In this document: positions 1-8,700 of the stretch, in pieces
Layout of the letters: the number at the start of each line of letters is the position of its first letter
Numbering within the stretch: the stretch's first letter is position 1
NCBI GenBank assembly: GCA_022828105.1
Contig: JAJEJC010000001.1
Coordinates: forward strand, 300,090 to 364,089
Direction: 5' to 3'
DNA: 64,000 nucleotides
Origin: Dehalococcoidia bacterium
Lineage (GTDB): Bacteria > Chloroflexota > Dehalococcoidia > Bin125
Made by a program: the position numbers and the translations under genes
The notes under the pieces: generated by a model
Told to the model about the DNA's origin: nothing
Databases searched by the model: none
Seen by the model: only the letters and a program-made list of their open reading frames with translations

Positions 1-23
1 CCAGTTGAGCGGAGGCATACGCC

Positions 24-926
24 ATGCCCAACAACTGTCCTCATTGCGACTGGGTCGGCCAGCGCCGATTCTGCCCTGCCTGCGGCGCGGCGCTCTGGTC
101 GCCCGACACCGACCAAGGCGCCGGCGAGTGCACCGTCGTCCTCTCATTCGATGTCGACGGCGCATCGGGGATGATCAACCGCAATCCGCAGATCGAGCAT
201 CTGCCCTCGGCCCGCTCGTTCGGCGACTACGGCCCCACGGTCGCGGTGCCGCACATCCTCGCGGCGCTGGCTCGGGCGGTCGTACCCGCTTCGTTCTACA
301 TCCCGGGCTGGGTCGCCGAGCGCAATCCCGCCACGGTCGAACGGATCGCCGCGGCCGGACACGAGATCGGACATCACGGCTATCTGCACGAGCCGCCGGC
401 CACGCTCACGGCGGAGGAAGAGGCCGACGTGCTGGATCGGGGCAGCGAGATCCTGCAGGCGATCATCGGCGAGCCCGTCGCCGGCTACCGTTCGCCCTCG
501 TGGGAACTGAGCAATGTCTCGTTGCAGCTCATGGCCGAGCGCGGCTTCCGCTACGACTCGTCGCTGATGGGATCGGACGCGCCCTACTGGGTCGCCGCCG
601 GCGATTCGAGGCTGGTCGAGTTGCCGATTCACTGGGCGCTCGACGATTATCCCTACTTCGTCTTCGCCCCAACCGACGGTCGGCGCTTGCAGGCCGCACC
701 CGAGCAGGTCGAGTCGACCTGGAAGGACGCGTTCGACGAACTCCGTCGCCGCGGCGGCGTCTTCACCCTCACCATGCATCCCTACATCATCGGCCGGCCC
801 GGCCGCGTCGCGATGCTGGAACGCTTGATCCAGTACATGAAGTCGAAGTCAGGCGTGACCTTCGCCCGCGCAGTCGACGTCTGCGACGAGTTTGCGTCCG
901 AGTGGAACACGGTGCAACCGCAGTAG
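24..926 (+). CDS. Zinc-ribbon polysaccharide deacetylase
   Basis: A 300-residue NodB-type carbohydrate esterase that probably removes acetyl groups from N-acetylated glycans or peptidoglycan. Residues 5-20 form a small zinc ribbon (CPHC and CPAC pairs), an uncommon N-terminal addition. The NodB core follows: SFDVDG at 41-46 gives the metal-binding and catalytic aspartates, GHEIGHHGYLH at 112-122 gives the metal histidines, and GYRSPSW is the motif-3 arginine region. There is no signal peptide, so a cytoplasmic or loosely associated location is likely. The start follows a GGAGG-like ribosome site at about 10-15. The exact substrate cannot be told. Confidence 0.85.
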   Translation: MPNNCPHCDWVGQRRFCPACGAALWSPDTDQGAGECTVVLSFDVDGASGMINRNPQIEHLPSARSFGDYGPTVAVPHILAALARAVVPASFYIPGWVAERNPATVERIAAAGHEIGHHGYLHEPPATLTAEEEADVLDRGSEILQAIIGEPVAGYRSPSWELSNVSLQLMAERGFRYDSSLMGSDAPYWVAAGDSRLVELPIHWALDDYPYFVFAPTDGRRLQAAPEQVESTWKDAFDELRRRGGVFTLTMHPYIIGRPGRVAMLERLIQYMKSKSGVTFARAVDVCDEFASEWNTVQPQ

Positions 927-955
927 CCTGGCACGGCGGCAGATAAGCTGCCTTT

Positions 956-1567
956 GTGAGTTCCACGTCCGACCGTTTCGACAACGCCATCGCCGCCATC
1001 GATGCGGCCAATGCCGACGATCCGTTCACGCTCAGCGTCGACGGTCAGGAACGCCCCAAGGAGCAGACCCACGCTGAGATGATGACCCGCTGGGTGCGCG
1101 AACTGGAGCCCGGCGCATCCGAAGAACTGCTGCTCGCCGCGCGAGCTCACCACATCCGCCGCTGGATGATTCTCCGCTCGACCTTTCCCGCCGGCCGGTC
1201 CGCCTATCTACGCTGGCGGCGGGCGCTGCACGCTGTCCACGCCGAGCTGACGGCCGCGATCCTCGAGGAGTGCGGCTACCCGCGACGCTCGGTCGAACGG
1301 GTCGCCGCGCTGGTCGCCAAGGCCGACCTGCTGCAGGCCGGCGACGCCGACGCCCAGACGCTGGAGGACGCGCTCTCGCTCGTCTTCTTCGACACGCAGT
1401 TGGAGCCGCTGCTGGACGATCTCGACGATCGCCAGCTCCGACGGGCGTTGGGCCGGACCTGGCGTAAGATGTCGCCCAACGGGCGGGCCGCCGCCCGACG
1501 ATTGCATCTCTCCGACCGAGCGGTTGAGACACTGGCCCGGTTGGTCGACGGATTCGCGGATGCGTGA
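956..1567 (+). CDS. DUF4202 domain protein
   Basis: A 203-residue soluble protein that matches DUF4202 over its whole length. Hallmarks are FDAANADDP-like text near residue 15, the AARAHHIRRW block near residue 62 and TLEDALSLVFFD near residue 121. The histidine-rich central helix recalls HD-type metal sites, but no function is established for the family. Translation starts at GTG. Its stop overlaps the start of the following methyltransferase, so the two genes are probably co-translated. Confidence 0.85.
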   Translation: MSSTSDRFDNAIAAIDAANADDPFTLSVDGQERPKEQTHAEMMTRWVRELEPGASEELLLAARAHHIRRWMILRSTFPAGRSAYLRWRRALHAVHAELTAAILEECGYPRRSVERVAALVAKADLLQAGDADAQTLEDALSLVFFDTQLEPLLDDLDDRQLRRALGRTWRKMSPNGRAAARRLHLSDRAVETLARLVDGFADA

Positions 1568-2378
1568 CAAGCCTCAGGTCCCGCAGGACCGCTACACGCA
1601 CGGCCACCACGAATCGGTGGTGCAGTCGCACGCACGCCGCCGCGCCGAGGTCGAGGCCTGGTTCCTGCTGCCGCGACTCGAGCCGGGCATGACCTTGCTG
1701 GACGCAGGTTGCGGACCGGGCACCGTGACGGCGGGTCTGGCCAGAGCTGTCTCGCCCGGTCAGGTGATCGGCCTCGATGCGGCCGCGGAAGTGCTCGAAC
1801 ACGCTCGTCTCCATTCCTCCGAGGAAGCGGTTGACAACGTCGACTTCGTCGCCGGCGACGTCTACGCGCTCGACTTCGCCGAAGCCGAGTTCGACGTGGT
1901 CTACGCCAACCAGCTCCTGCAACACCTCGCCGATCCGGTCGGCGCGCTCGGGGAGATGCGCCGCGTGCTCAAGCCCGGCGGCCTGCTCGCCGTCCGAGAC
2001 GCCGACTACGCCACGATGTCGCCGCAGCCCAAGTTCCCGGAGTTCATCGACTGGAACCGGCTCTACCACGAGGTCGCCTACCGCAACCGCGCCGAGCCCG
2101 ACGCCGGCCGCACGTTGCCTGCCTGGGTGCGCTCAGCAGGATTCCCTGAGATTGAGATTCACCCCAACGTCGTCGCGATGGACGGCGAGGAAGCCCGCAT
2201 CTGGGGCCGGACCTGGTCGCAGCGCATCCTTTACAGCGGCATCGCCGATCAGGCGCTCGAATACGGCTTGGCGGACCAGTCGGAGTTGCAACGAATCTCA
2301 GACGGCTGGGCAGCCTGGGCCGATTCCCCGGAGCCGTTCTTCATGTTCACCCAGATCGCCGTCCTGGCGCTCCGCTAG
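1560..2378 (+). CDS. Class I SAM-dependent methyltransferase
   Basis: A 272-residue methyltransferase of the UbiE/Methyltransf_11 type. Motif I is LLDAGCGPG, followed by an acidic residue at the end of strand 2 (GLDAAAE), the motif FDVVYANQLLQHL, and a post-motif block RVLKPGGLLAVRD. The ATG at 1560 overlaps the stop of the DUF4202 gene by 8 bp; a longer upstream in-frame start would lie deep inside that gene and is not needed. The substrate is unknown. Convergent with the oxidoreductase that ends at 2375. Confidence 0.88.
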   Translation: MRDKPQVPQDRYTHGHHESVVQSHARRRAEVEAWFLLPRLEPGMTLLDAGCGPGTVTAGLARAVSPGQVIGLDAAAEVLEHARLHSSEEAVDNVDFVAGDVYALDFAEAEFDVVYANQLLQHLADPVGALGEMRRVLKPGGLLAVRDADYATMSPQPKFPEFIDWNRLYHEVAYRNRAEPDAGRTLPAWVRSAGFPEIEIHPNVVAMDGEEARIWGRTWSQRILYSGIADQALEYGLADQSELQRISDGWAAWADSPEPFFMFTQIAVLALR

Positions 2379-2755
2379 TCGGCAAACACCACCTCGATCA
2401 GCGGCGAGCCGTCGACCCACTCCTGCACGTTGGCCTCGTTGATGTACTCGCTCAGCTTCTTCGCCGAGAGAAAGAACGAGCGCTTCTCCGCACTATCCGT
2501 GACCGCCCGCGCCGTGCCCTCAAGGTCGGCGTCGGTCGATTCCTTGAAGTGGAACGTGATCGCCGGATTGGCCAGCACGTTCGCGTACCACGACCTCGGA
2601 CCGGGACGCCCGGTGATGTAGTACCGGTCGTCGACGTTGTGGAACCAGATCTCGAGCCGCTTCGCCTCGCCGCTCGAACGGCCGATCGTCGTGATGTCGA
2701 TCACCAGGTCCTTGGCCAGGGCTGTGGCAATGCCGGGGTCGGATGTTGCAGCCAT
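2375..2755 (-). CDS. Nitroreductase/deazaflavin-dependent oxidoreductase family (DUF385)
   Basis: A 126-residue beta-barrel protein of the DUF385/F420-dependent nitroreductase family. The pattern of a TTIGRSSG-like segment, a W-H/Y stretch near IWFHNVDDRYYITGRPG and the W-Y-N-V block WYANVLANPAITFHFK is typical of the family, which binds a flavin or deazaflavin cofactor. The start at 2755 overlaps the ogt stop as ATGA, indicating translational coupling. The cofactor (F420, FMN or haem) cannot be decided from sequence alone. Confidence 0.8.
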   Translation of the reverse strand: MAATSDPGIATALAKDLVIDITTIGRSSGEAKRLEIWFHNVDDRYYITGRPGPRSWYANVLANPAITFHFKESTDADLEGTARAVTDSAEKRSFFLSAKKLSEYINEANVQEWVDGSPLIEVVFAD

Positions 2756-3270
2756 CAGTCGTGTCCGTTCTTGCTCATCTGCAGGTGCTTGCGCTCGTGC
2801 TCGAGGAACCACTCTTTGCGGTGCAATCCGCCGCCGTAACCGCCGAGACCGCCGTCCGAACGCACGATCCGGTGGCATGGTACGGCGATGCCGACGGGAT
2901 TGCGCCCGGTTGCCGTGCCGACTGCTCGATAGGCAGCCGGCTTTCCCACGGCGCGCGCGATGTCCTGGTAGGACACCGTGCGTCCGGCCGGCACCTCGCG
3001 AATCGCCTGCCAGACCGCGACCTGGAACTCCGTGCCCTGGGGGTCGATGTCAATCTCGTCAATCGCTTCGACGTCGCCCTCGAAGTACGCCGCCACTCCG
3101 TCGCGCACACGCTGAGCTTCAGTCGATAGTCCCGAATCCGGCGACTCGGATTCCGGCTCCCGCACAGGCCGCGCCCAGGTTTCGACAAAGCCCGCCTCAC
3201 GCAGCGCGCCATCGGCGATCGCCAGGTACATCGTCCCCAGCGGCGTTTCGATCCAGCAGTGTTCGGTCAT
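2755..3270 (-). CDS. ogt: Methylated-DNA--protein-cysteine methyltransferase
   Basis: A 171-residue suicide repair protein that transfers O6-alkyl groups from guanine to its own cysteine. The active-site motif PCHRIV places the acceptor at Cys132. The preceding helix-turn-helix region with YRAVGTATGRNP and the downstream GGYGGG loop are intact. The ATG at 3270 fits family N-termini better than an upstream in-frame start at 3330. First gene of a two-gene minus-strand operon with the DUF385 oxidoreductase, divergent from selD across 123 bp. Confidence 0.92.
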   Translation of the reverse strand: MTEHCWIETPLGTMYLAIADGALREAGFVETWARPVREPESESPDSGLSTEAQRVRDGVAAYFEGDVEAIDEIDIDPQGTEFQVAVWQAIREVPAGRTVSYQDIARAVGKPAAYRAVGTATGRNPVGIAVPCHRIVRSDGGLGGYGGGLHRKEWFLEHERKHLQMSKNGHD

Positions 3271-3393
3271 GGCGGCGCTCCTCAGCATGCACTTCGACCA
3301 CAGGCTATGCGCCATGCTCATAGAACGCAAGTACTATTCTTGATGCGTCTACGCTCCGCGATACGCTGCGATTGAGATTGGAGCGCTCAGCGT

Positions 3394-4539
3394 ATGTCCG
3401 AACGCGACACCCGCGCCGTGCGATTGACCGACCTCGCCCGCTGCGGCGGTTGAGGCTCCAAGTTCGGCCCCGAGGGGTTGGCTCACGTGCTGAGCCATCT
3501 CGGTCCCCAGTTCCCGCCCGAGCAGCACCCTGAGTTGCTCGTCGGACTCGCGCGCCCCGACGACGCCGCCGTCTACGCGATCGACGACGAACGGGCGCTC
3601 GTGCAAACGCTCGACTTCTTCGCGCCGCTGGTCGACGACCCCTACCAGTTCGGCGCAATCGCCGCCGCCAACGCCATGTCCGACGTCTACGCGATGGGCG
3701 GGCGCGTGCTCTTCGCGCTCAACATCGCGGCCTTCCCTGAGGACCTGCCGCCCGACGTGATCGCCGATGTCCTGCGCGGCGGCGCGGACAAGGTGCGCGA
3801 GGCAGGCGCCGTGATCGCCGGCGGACACACGATCATCGACGAGGAACCCAAGTACGGGCTCGCGGTGACCGGCGAGGTCGCCCGCGACCTGATCCGCACG
3901 ACCGGCGGTGCGCAGCCCGGCGACACCATCATCCTGACCAAGGAGATCGGCACCGGCGTCCTGATCGGCGCCAACCAGCAGGGCGCGGTCTCCGAGGAGC
4001 ACTGGAACGCCGCCGTCGCCCAGATGATGACGCTCAACCGCGACGCCGCCGAGGCCGCCTCCGACCCCGACCTCGCCCAGGGCGTCCACGCCATCGCCGA
4101 TGTCACCGGCTTCGGCCTCGCCGGACACCTGCACGAGATGGCCGAACTCAGCGACGCCGCGATTGCAGTCGACCTCGGCGCAGCGCCGGCCCTCGGCGGA
4201 CTCGCCGAAGCCGTCGCCGCCGGATTCGGCTCCGGCGGACTGTCTCGCAACCGCGAGTACTACGGCGCACGCCTCACTGTTCACGGCGAACGCGAACTGA
4301 CCACCTTCGAAGAAGCCCTGCTCTACGACCCGCAGACCTCCGGAGGCCTCTTGATCGCGGCCGGAGTCATCGAAGCCCCGCATCTGATCAGCGAACTTCA
4401 ACAACGCGGCGTCGCCGCGACGCCTATCGCCCGAGTCACTGAACAGATTCACAGTGGACGCTTGACGGTCAATCCCTCCGAGACTCCGCGCTCCGGCGAT
4501 CCCCTCTCCCCCCGCTCCACGGGGGGAGATGTCTCGTAG
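3394..4539 (+). CDS. selD: Selenide, water dikinase with selenocysteine (in-frame TGA at 3451-3453)
   Basis: Makes selenophosphate from selenide and ATP for selenocysteine and selenouridine synthesis. Reading through the TGA gives RCGGUGSKFGPEG, so Sec is residue 20 and the catalytic Lys is residue 23, exactly where SelD carries Cys or Sec. The rest is a full AIR-synthase-like fold with GGHTI and DVTGFGLAGHLHE motifs, 381 residues in all. A conventional gene caller would start at TTG 3478 and lose the active site. The last 12 codons and the TAG stop come from a palindromic repeat at 4501-4553, so the native C-terminus has been replaced or extended. Confidence 0.92.
3471..3502 (+). promoter_or_regulatory. 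Candidate bacterial SECIS hairpin in selD
   Basis: Downstream of the TGA, GGCTCA (3480-3485) pairs perfectly with TGAGCC (3491-3496) around the 5-nt loop CGTGC. CGAG (3471-3474) can extend the helix with CTCG (3499-3502) across an internal loop. The apical loop begins about 32 nt after the TGA and has G as its second base, which fits the spacing and loop rule used for bacterial SECIS elements. No folding program was run. Confidence 0.6.
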
Positions 4540-4553
4540 AGACAGAGGGGGGC
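4501..4553 (+). repeat. Palindromic element, selD 3' end
   Basis: Forward-orientation copy: a C6/G6 hairpin, a second hairpin TGTCTC-GTA-GAGACA, then GAGGGGGG. It encodes the last residues of SelD; the stop codon TAG (4537-4539) is the loop of the second hairpin. The terminal AGAGGGGGG lies just upstream of the next ATG (4560) and may act as its ribosome-binding site. Confidence 0.85.
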
Positions 4554-4559
4554 TTTCCG

Positions 4560-5789
4560 ATGCCTGACCACGACGCAGAGATGGCCGACGTCGCCGTCAT
4601 CGGCGCAGGCATCCTCGGACTCTCCACCGCCATGGCGCTCGCGACCAGGCACGACGGCCTCCGCGTCGTCGCCCTCGAGCAGGAATCCGGCGTCGGACGG
4701 CACCAGAGCGGTAACAACTCAGGCGTCATCCACTCCGGCCTCTACTACCGGCCCGGCTCGGCCAAGGCCCGCATGGCCGTCGCCGGCGCCGAGCGCATGT
4801 ACGCCTTCTGCGACGAGCACGGCATCGGCGCGGAGCGCTGCGGCAAGGTCGTCGTCGCCACGCACGACTCCGAGCTCGAGCGCATGCGCGAATTGCACCG
4901 CCGAGGCGACGCCAACGGCGTGCCCGGCATTCGCGAACTCGGACCTGACGAGCTGCACGAGTTCGAGCCCAACGCCGCAGGCGTCGCGGCCCTGCACATC
5001 CCATCAACCGGAATCGCCGACTACCGCGGCGTCTGCGAGAAGTACCGCGAATTGCTCGAATCCGCCGGCGGCTCCGTCCGCCTGCGCTCCCGAGTCTCAG
5101 GCGTACGCGTCGACTCCGACGGCGTTCAGCTCGCGACCGGCACCGGAGTCGTCCGCGCGAAGTTTGCCGTCAACTGCGCCGGACTCCAGGCCGACCGCAT
5201 CGCCCGACGCGCCGGCGCGGCCGAAGCCCGAGACTTGCGCATCGTCCCCTTCCGCGGCGAGTACTACGATCTCGTCCCCGCCGCCCGCGGCATGCTCAGG
5301 AACCTCATCTATCCCGTCCCCGACCCCGCCTTCCCCTTCCTCGGCGTCCACTTCACCCGCCGACTCGACGGCACCGTCGAGGCCGGACCCAACGCCATTC
5401 TCGCCCTCAAGCGCGAGGGCTACCGCTGGCGCGACATCGCGCTCCGCGACGCCGCCGAGTCGCTTTCCTGGCCCGGCTTCCTCCGCCTCGCCCGCGACCA
5501 CTGGCAGACCGGCCTCGGCGAAGTCTGGCGCAGCGCCAACAAGTCCGCCTTCGTCAACGCCCTGCGCCGCCTGATGCCCAACCTCGAACCCGACCAGCTC
5601 GTCCGAGGAGGAGCCGGAGTCCGAGCCCAGGCCCTCCGCCGCGACGGCAGCCTGGCGGACGACTTCGAGATCGCCCACCAGGACCGGTTGATTCACATCC
5701 TGAACGCCCCAAGTCCCGGCGCGACCGCGTCACTGCTGATCGGCGAGGAGATCGCAGCAAACGCAGAATCGGCGTGGTTGGGCGGATAG
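4560..5789 (+). CDS. lhgO: L-2-hydroxyglutarate oxidase/dehydrogenase
   Basis: A 409-residue FAD-dependent DAO-fold enzyme that oxidises L-2-hydroxyglutarate to 2-oxoglutarate. It shows the dinucleotide motif VIGAGILGLST near residues 12-22, the family signature HQSGNNSGVIHSGLYY with the covalent or near-FAD histidine, the PFRGEYYDL block, and the C-terminal GGAGVRAQ and NAPSPGATASL motifs. Only 20 bp separate it from the selD stop. Most of that gap is the palindromic element, whose purine-rich end serves as the only visible ribosome site. Confidence 0.9.
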   Translation: MPDHDAEMADVAVIGAGILGLSTAMALATRHDGLRVVALEQESGVGRHQSGNNSGVIHSGLYYRPGSAKARMAVAGAERMYAFCDEHGIGAERCGKVVVATHDSELERMRELHRRGDANGVPGIRELGPDELHEFEPNAAGVAALHIPSTGIADYRGVCEKYRELLESAGGSVRLRSRVSGVRVDSDGVQLATGTGVVRAKFAVNCAGLQADRIARRAGAAEARDLRIVPFRGEYYDLVPAARGMLRNLIYPVPDPAFPFLGVHFTRRLDGTVEAGPNAILALKREGYRWRDIALRDAAESLSWPGFLRLARDHWQTGLGEVWRSANKSAFVNALRRLMPNLEPDQLVRGGAGVRAQALRRDGSLADDFEIAHQDRLIHILNAPSPGATASLLIGEEIAANAESAWLGG

Positions 5790-5798
5790 GCTGCCGTT

Positions 5799-8700
5799 AT
5801 GGCGAGCTCCAACCCGATCTGGTCCGACGACCTCCTCAATCGTTGGCTGCCCGAGCAGCCCGAGTACCGAGAACTCGTAGACGATCCGGCGCCGCTCCAC
5901 CAGTTCCGCGACACTGCGGTCGGGCTCTTGGCCGCCTATGTCGACGGACCCGCGCCCAACGAGGCAGTCACACGCGAAGAGGTCATCCTGCCCTTGCTGC
6001 GGGCACTCGGTTGGGAACACACGCTCACCGAGCAGCCCCTGCTTGAAGGCGGAACTCCCGACCGGATGCTCTTCGCCGACGCCGAATCACGGCAGCGCGG
6101 CGCACTCTCCGACAACCCGATCGAACACGCGATCGGACTCACCGAGTGCAAGGCTTGGCTGCGCAGCTTCGACGCTCGCGGCTCCGACCCGCGACGCGGG
6201 ACGCCGGCCGATCAAGTGCGCGGTTATCTGCTGCGCGCTCACCCAGATTCCCGCGGTGGCGTCCGCTGGGCGATGCTGACAAACGGAGCCGCCTGGCGCA
6301 TCTACAGCCATGAGGCACGACCGCGGACGAGGTATTGGGAAGTCAACCTCCTCGAGATACTCCAGGTCAGCCAGCAAGGCACTCTCTTCGCGCAGAACAA
6401 CGCCGCCGAGAATCTGCACGCACTACGCGTCGCCTACCTGGTGCTGCGCCGTGACTCGTGGATCCTCGCAGGCGCTCAGCGCGAGTCATTTCTCGACCGC
6501 TTGCTGGCGGAAGGCCGGCACGCTGAGGCGAGTCTGTCGGACGACCTGTCCACGGTGGTCTTTAAGGATGTCTACCCGCAACTGGTCCGCGACCTCTGGA
6601 ACGCTGAGCCCGGCGCTTCCGCTGACGAGATAGCCCAGGCCGCGCAGACCTTCCTCTATCGGCTGTTGTTCATCTTCTATGCCGAAGACCGCGAAATGCT
6701 GCCTGTCGAGCGCGACCCGTACAGGGACAACAGCGCCCGCTATTCCCTGCGCCGCCACATCAACGAGCGCTACAACCGCGTCCCAATCTCGGCGACGTTC
6801 ACGAACTATTGGGACAATATCCAGCAGCTGAGCGGGATGGTTGACGGCGGGAACGAAGAAATCGGCATTCCCGAGTACAACGGCGGCCTGTTCGCCGAAT
6901 ATCGCCACCCGCTGCTGGGTCGCGTGAAACTCAACAACCGACAAGTTGCCAATATCATCCAACCGCTCAGTTATCGCGGCCCCGATTACATCAATTACCG
7001 CGATCTCTCCATCCGCCAGCTCGGCGGCATCTACGAGCGCCTGCTCGAACTGGTCCCCGTCCGCAGCGACGACGGTGCGGTCTCAACAGCCCTGCAGCCT
7101 TACGCCCGCAAGGATTCCGGCTCCTACTACACGCCCCAGGAACTCGTCGACTTGATCGTCGAGCAAACCCTGGGCCCGCTGGCCGACGAGCGCGAACAGG
7201 CATTCCGCGACAACCCGAGCCCCGAAAACGATCCGGCTATCGCCATTACCCGGCTGCGCGTGCTCGATCCTGCGATGGGCTCCGGACACTTCCTGCTCAC
7301 CGCCATCGACTGGCTCACGGAGCGGTTGGAGGACCTGGTGGATCGCGAATGGCCGGAAGCAAAAGGCTATGTCTCGCCTCTCCGAGAGCAGCTGTGGGAG
7401 TTGCAGGAAGAACATCCCGACCTCAGCGACTACGCCTTGCTCCAGCGCATGGTGCTCAAACGCTGCATCTACGGTGTCGACAAGAACCCGATGGCGGTCG
7501 AACTGGCCAAGGTCGCCCTCTGGCTGCACAGCTTCAGCGGAGCACTGCCGCTGCCGTTCCTGGATCATCGCCTGCTCACCGGCGACTCTTTGCTCGGCAT
7601 TCGCGCTGACGCCGCCGCCGATTTTTTCACGCAGTACGCCCCCGAGCGGTTCGGCAACCACTTTCCCGCCGATCTGGAGAACTTGCGGTCGCTCGAACAG
7701 AACGCAGCCCCGGCCCTCTCCGAGCCGCTCGATCTGCTCGTCGACGAGGTACATGCGGCAGGCGCCAAACGCGACGAGCTCCGCCCGTCATTCCAGCGCA
7801 TTCGGCGTGCCTTCAACCTAGTCGCCGGAATGAGAATGCTCGGCGTCGGGATGACGAAACGAGAACGCGACGAGTTCTTCGAGCCGGTCCGCGAGACCTT
7901 CCACCGCGGTCCCCGCCGGGCCATCGCCATCCTCTACAACGGCGAGAACCAGGCCGACCGCACCCCGACCACTCCCGAGTATCGCCAGATCCGCGACGAT
8001 GCATTCGATTTCGCCGAACGCGACCGCATTCTCCACTGGGAGATCGAGTTCCCTCAGGTGATGGCCAACGGAGGCTTCGACGCCGTGATCGGCAACCCGC
8101 CCTGGGACAAGATCAAGCTGCAAGAGGTTGAGTGGTGGGCGACCCGCGATCTGGACGTGGCACGCGCACCGACCGCTGCGGCGAGAAAGGCTTTGGTCGC
8201 TGAGCGTCGCGCACTTGATGACCCACTCGTTGCAGAATTCGATGAGGCTGCAGAACAGGCAACCCAGCTTTCGACCCTAATCCGAAAGGCCGGAGACTAT
8301 CCGCTGCTGGGAAAGGGTGACATCAACCTCTACAGCCTCTTCGTCGAGCGTTCTCTCCTGCTGCTCAAGTCGGACGGTGTTTGCGGACTGCTTACTCCGT
8401 CCGGCATCTACGCCGACAAGACCGCGGCCGACTACTTCCGTTCGATCTCGACTACAGGCCGGCTGGGCGGCATCTATGACTTTGAGAATCGGCGTTCGGC
8501 TAATCGCAGCGCGAAAACAGCCAAGTGGTTCGACGACGTGCATCCTCAGTTCAGGTTTTGTGCCACGATCACCGGGGGCACCTCACGTGTTTTCGCAAAG
8601 GCCATTTGCGGCTTCCTTCTGAATGGGCAGGCTGATCTCGACGATAGGGACCGTGTTTTTCCTTTGTCGCCTGAAGACTTCTCCACCATCAATCCGAACA

